DNA from: Sphingomonas crocodyli
GTDB taxonomy: Bacteria > Pseudomonadota > Alphaproteobacteria > Sphingomonadales > Sphingomonadaceae
NCBI RefSeq assembly: GCF_004005865.1
Contig: NZ_SACN01000005.1
Span: 62,001-126,000, forward strand
Reading direction: 5' to 3'
DNA: 64,000 bases
Made by a program: the position numbers and the translations under genes. Under the pieces are notes generated by a model that was not told the DNA's origin, did no database searches, and was given only the letters and a program-made list of their open reading frames with translations. Below are positions 63,747 to 64,000 of the stretch, one piece after another (within the stretch, counting starts at the first letter, position 1; every line of letters starts with the position of its first letter).

Positions 63747-64000
63747 TTACGGAAAGGCATCGCCCGCCTTTCGAGACAGGCGCACCACGCCTTCCTGTGT
63801 GAAGGTCGCGACCAGCGCGCCGGCACGGTCGTGAAACGATCCGCGCACCAGCGCGCGGCCGCCCTGGGCGGAGACGAGTTCGGTCGAACAGAGCAGCCAG
63901 CCATTGGCGTCGAAATCGCGGTGGAACCACATCGCATGATCGAGGCTGACGACCGACAGATCGCGGTTCGACCAGCCAAGGCCGAAGGGCAGCAGCGCAA
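63747..64000 (-). CDS. Acyl-CoA thioesterase II (TesB-like), 5' end outside window
   Basis: The last 83 residues of a TesB-family thioesterase are visible, running off the window at 64000. They include SNRDLSVVSLDHAMWFHRDF, the C-terminal hot-dog strand pattern SLDHAMWFHR typical of TesB, and STELVSAQGGRALVRGSF, then FTQEGVVRLSR near the end. The enzyme hydrolyses acyl-CoA to free acid and CoA. It lies upstream of and parallel to the thiolase-like gene, which fits a CoA-linked catabolic operon. Confidence 0.88.
   Translation of the reverse strand, partial: ALLPFGLGWSNRDLSVVSLDHAMWFHRDFDANGWLLCSTELVSAQGGRALVRGSFHDRAGALVATFTQEGVVRLSRKAGDAFP

Overview
The window is about 64 kb of GC-rich alphaproteobacterial chromosome. 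The gene content points to a sphingomonad (Sphingomonas or Rhizorhabdus-like; this is inference). The evidence is the form of FtsZ and FtsA, the dgt-argS-SPOR-nagZ-scpA-scpB order, FecI/FecR/TonB-receptor signalling, a PQQ alcohol dehydrogenase, and CoA-linked catabolic genes of the acyl-CoA dehydrogenase/DUF35/thiolase-like type. I see no rRNA, tRNA, CRISPR array, prophage or intact insertion sequence. Most genes abut or overlap, often as ATGA or GTGA.

Layout. (1) 1-7.7 kb: the end of an RND-efflux outer-membrane factor, an Old Yellow Enzyme/dienoyl-CoA-reductase-like flavoprotein, a lipocalin-like protein, a PQQ quinohaemoprotein alcohol dehydrogenase and a Na+/H+ antiporter. (2) 7.8-15.6 kb: a surface-glycan or envelope block with an exported barrel-like protein, an endonuclease/exonuclease/phosphatase-fold protein, two GT4 glycosyltransferases, a beta-propeller GINT-like protein, a CDP-glycerol glycerophosphotransferase-like protein and a Wzx-like flippase. 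(3) 15.6-19.4 kb: an ECF sigma factor, a FecR anti-sigma factor and a TonB receptor, joined to the flippase by an ATGA overlap. (4) 27.5-19.4 kb, minus strand: dgt, an M28 membrane peptidase, argS, a SPOR protein, nagZ, scpA and scpB. The peptidase gene carries an in-frame palindromic repeat. (5) 27.5-34.2 kb: small exported proteins, a sulfotransferase with a DUF1214-like partner, an AhpD-like protein, a membrane protein with a degenerate GGDEF domain, and a TPR-SPOR protein.

(6) 53.1-34.3 kb, minus strand: a complete dcw cell-division and wall cluster, mraZ-rsmH-ftsL-ftsI-murE-murF-mraY-murD-ftsW-murG-murC-(64-aa ORF)-murB-ddl-ftsQ-ftsA-ftsZ. Almost every junction is an overlap. A 10-bp-periodic array lies upstream of mraZ, and a rho-independent terminator follows ftsZ. 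(7) 53.5-57 kb: a small membrane protein, a cysteine synthase-like enzyme, a leaderless-looking small exported protein, a DNA glycosylase, a lipoprotein and a VOC protein, with two further families of palindromic repeats. (8) 57-64 kb, minus strand: a CoA-linked degradation operon with a TesB thioesterase (cut by the window end), a thiolase-like protein lacking thiolase catalytic residues, a DUF35 zinc-ribbon protein, an acyl-CoA ligase, a fused two-domain acyl-CoA dehydrogenase, a VOC protein and an SDR. The set resembles retro-aldol side-chain cleavage systems known from steroid catabolism.

The most notable items are the palindromic element translated inside the M28 peptidase, the 10-bp-phased array before mraZ, the 64-residue protein embedded between murC and murB, the thiolase-like/DUF35/fused-ACAD cluster, the degenerate GGDEF protein and the consensus promoter ending on the start codon of a small exported protein.
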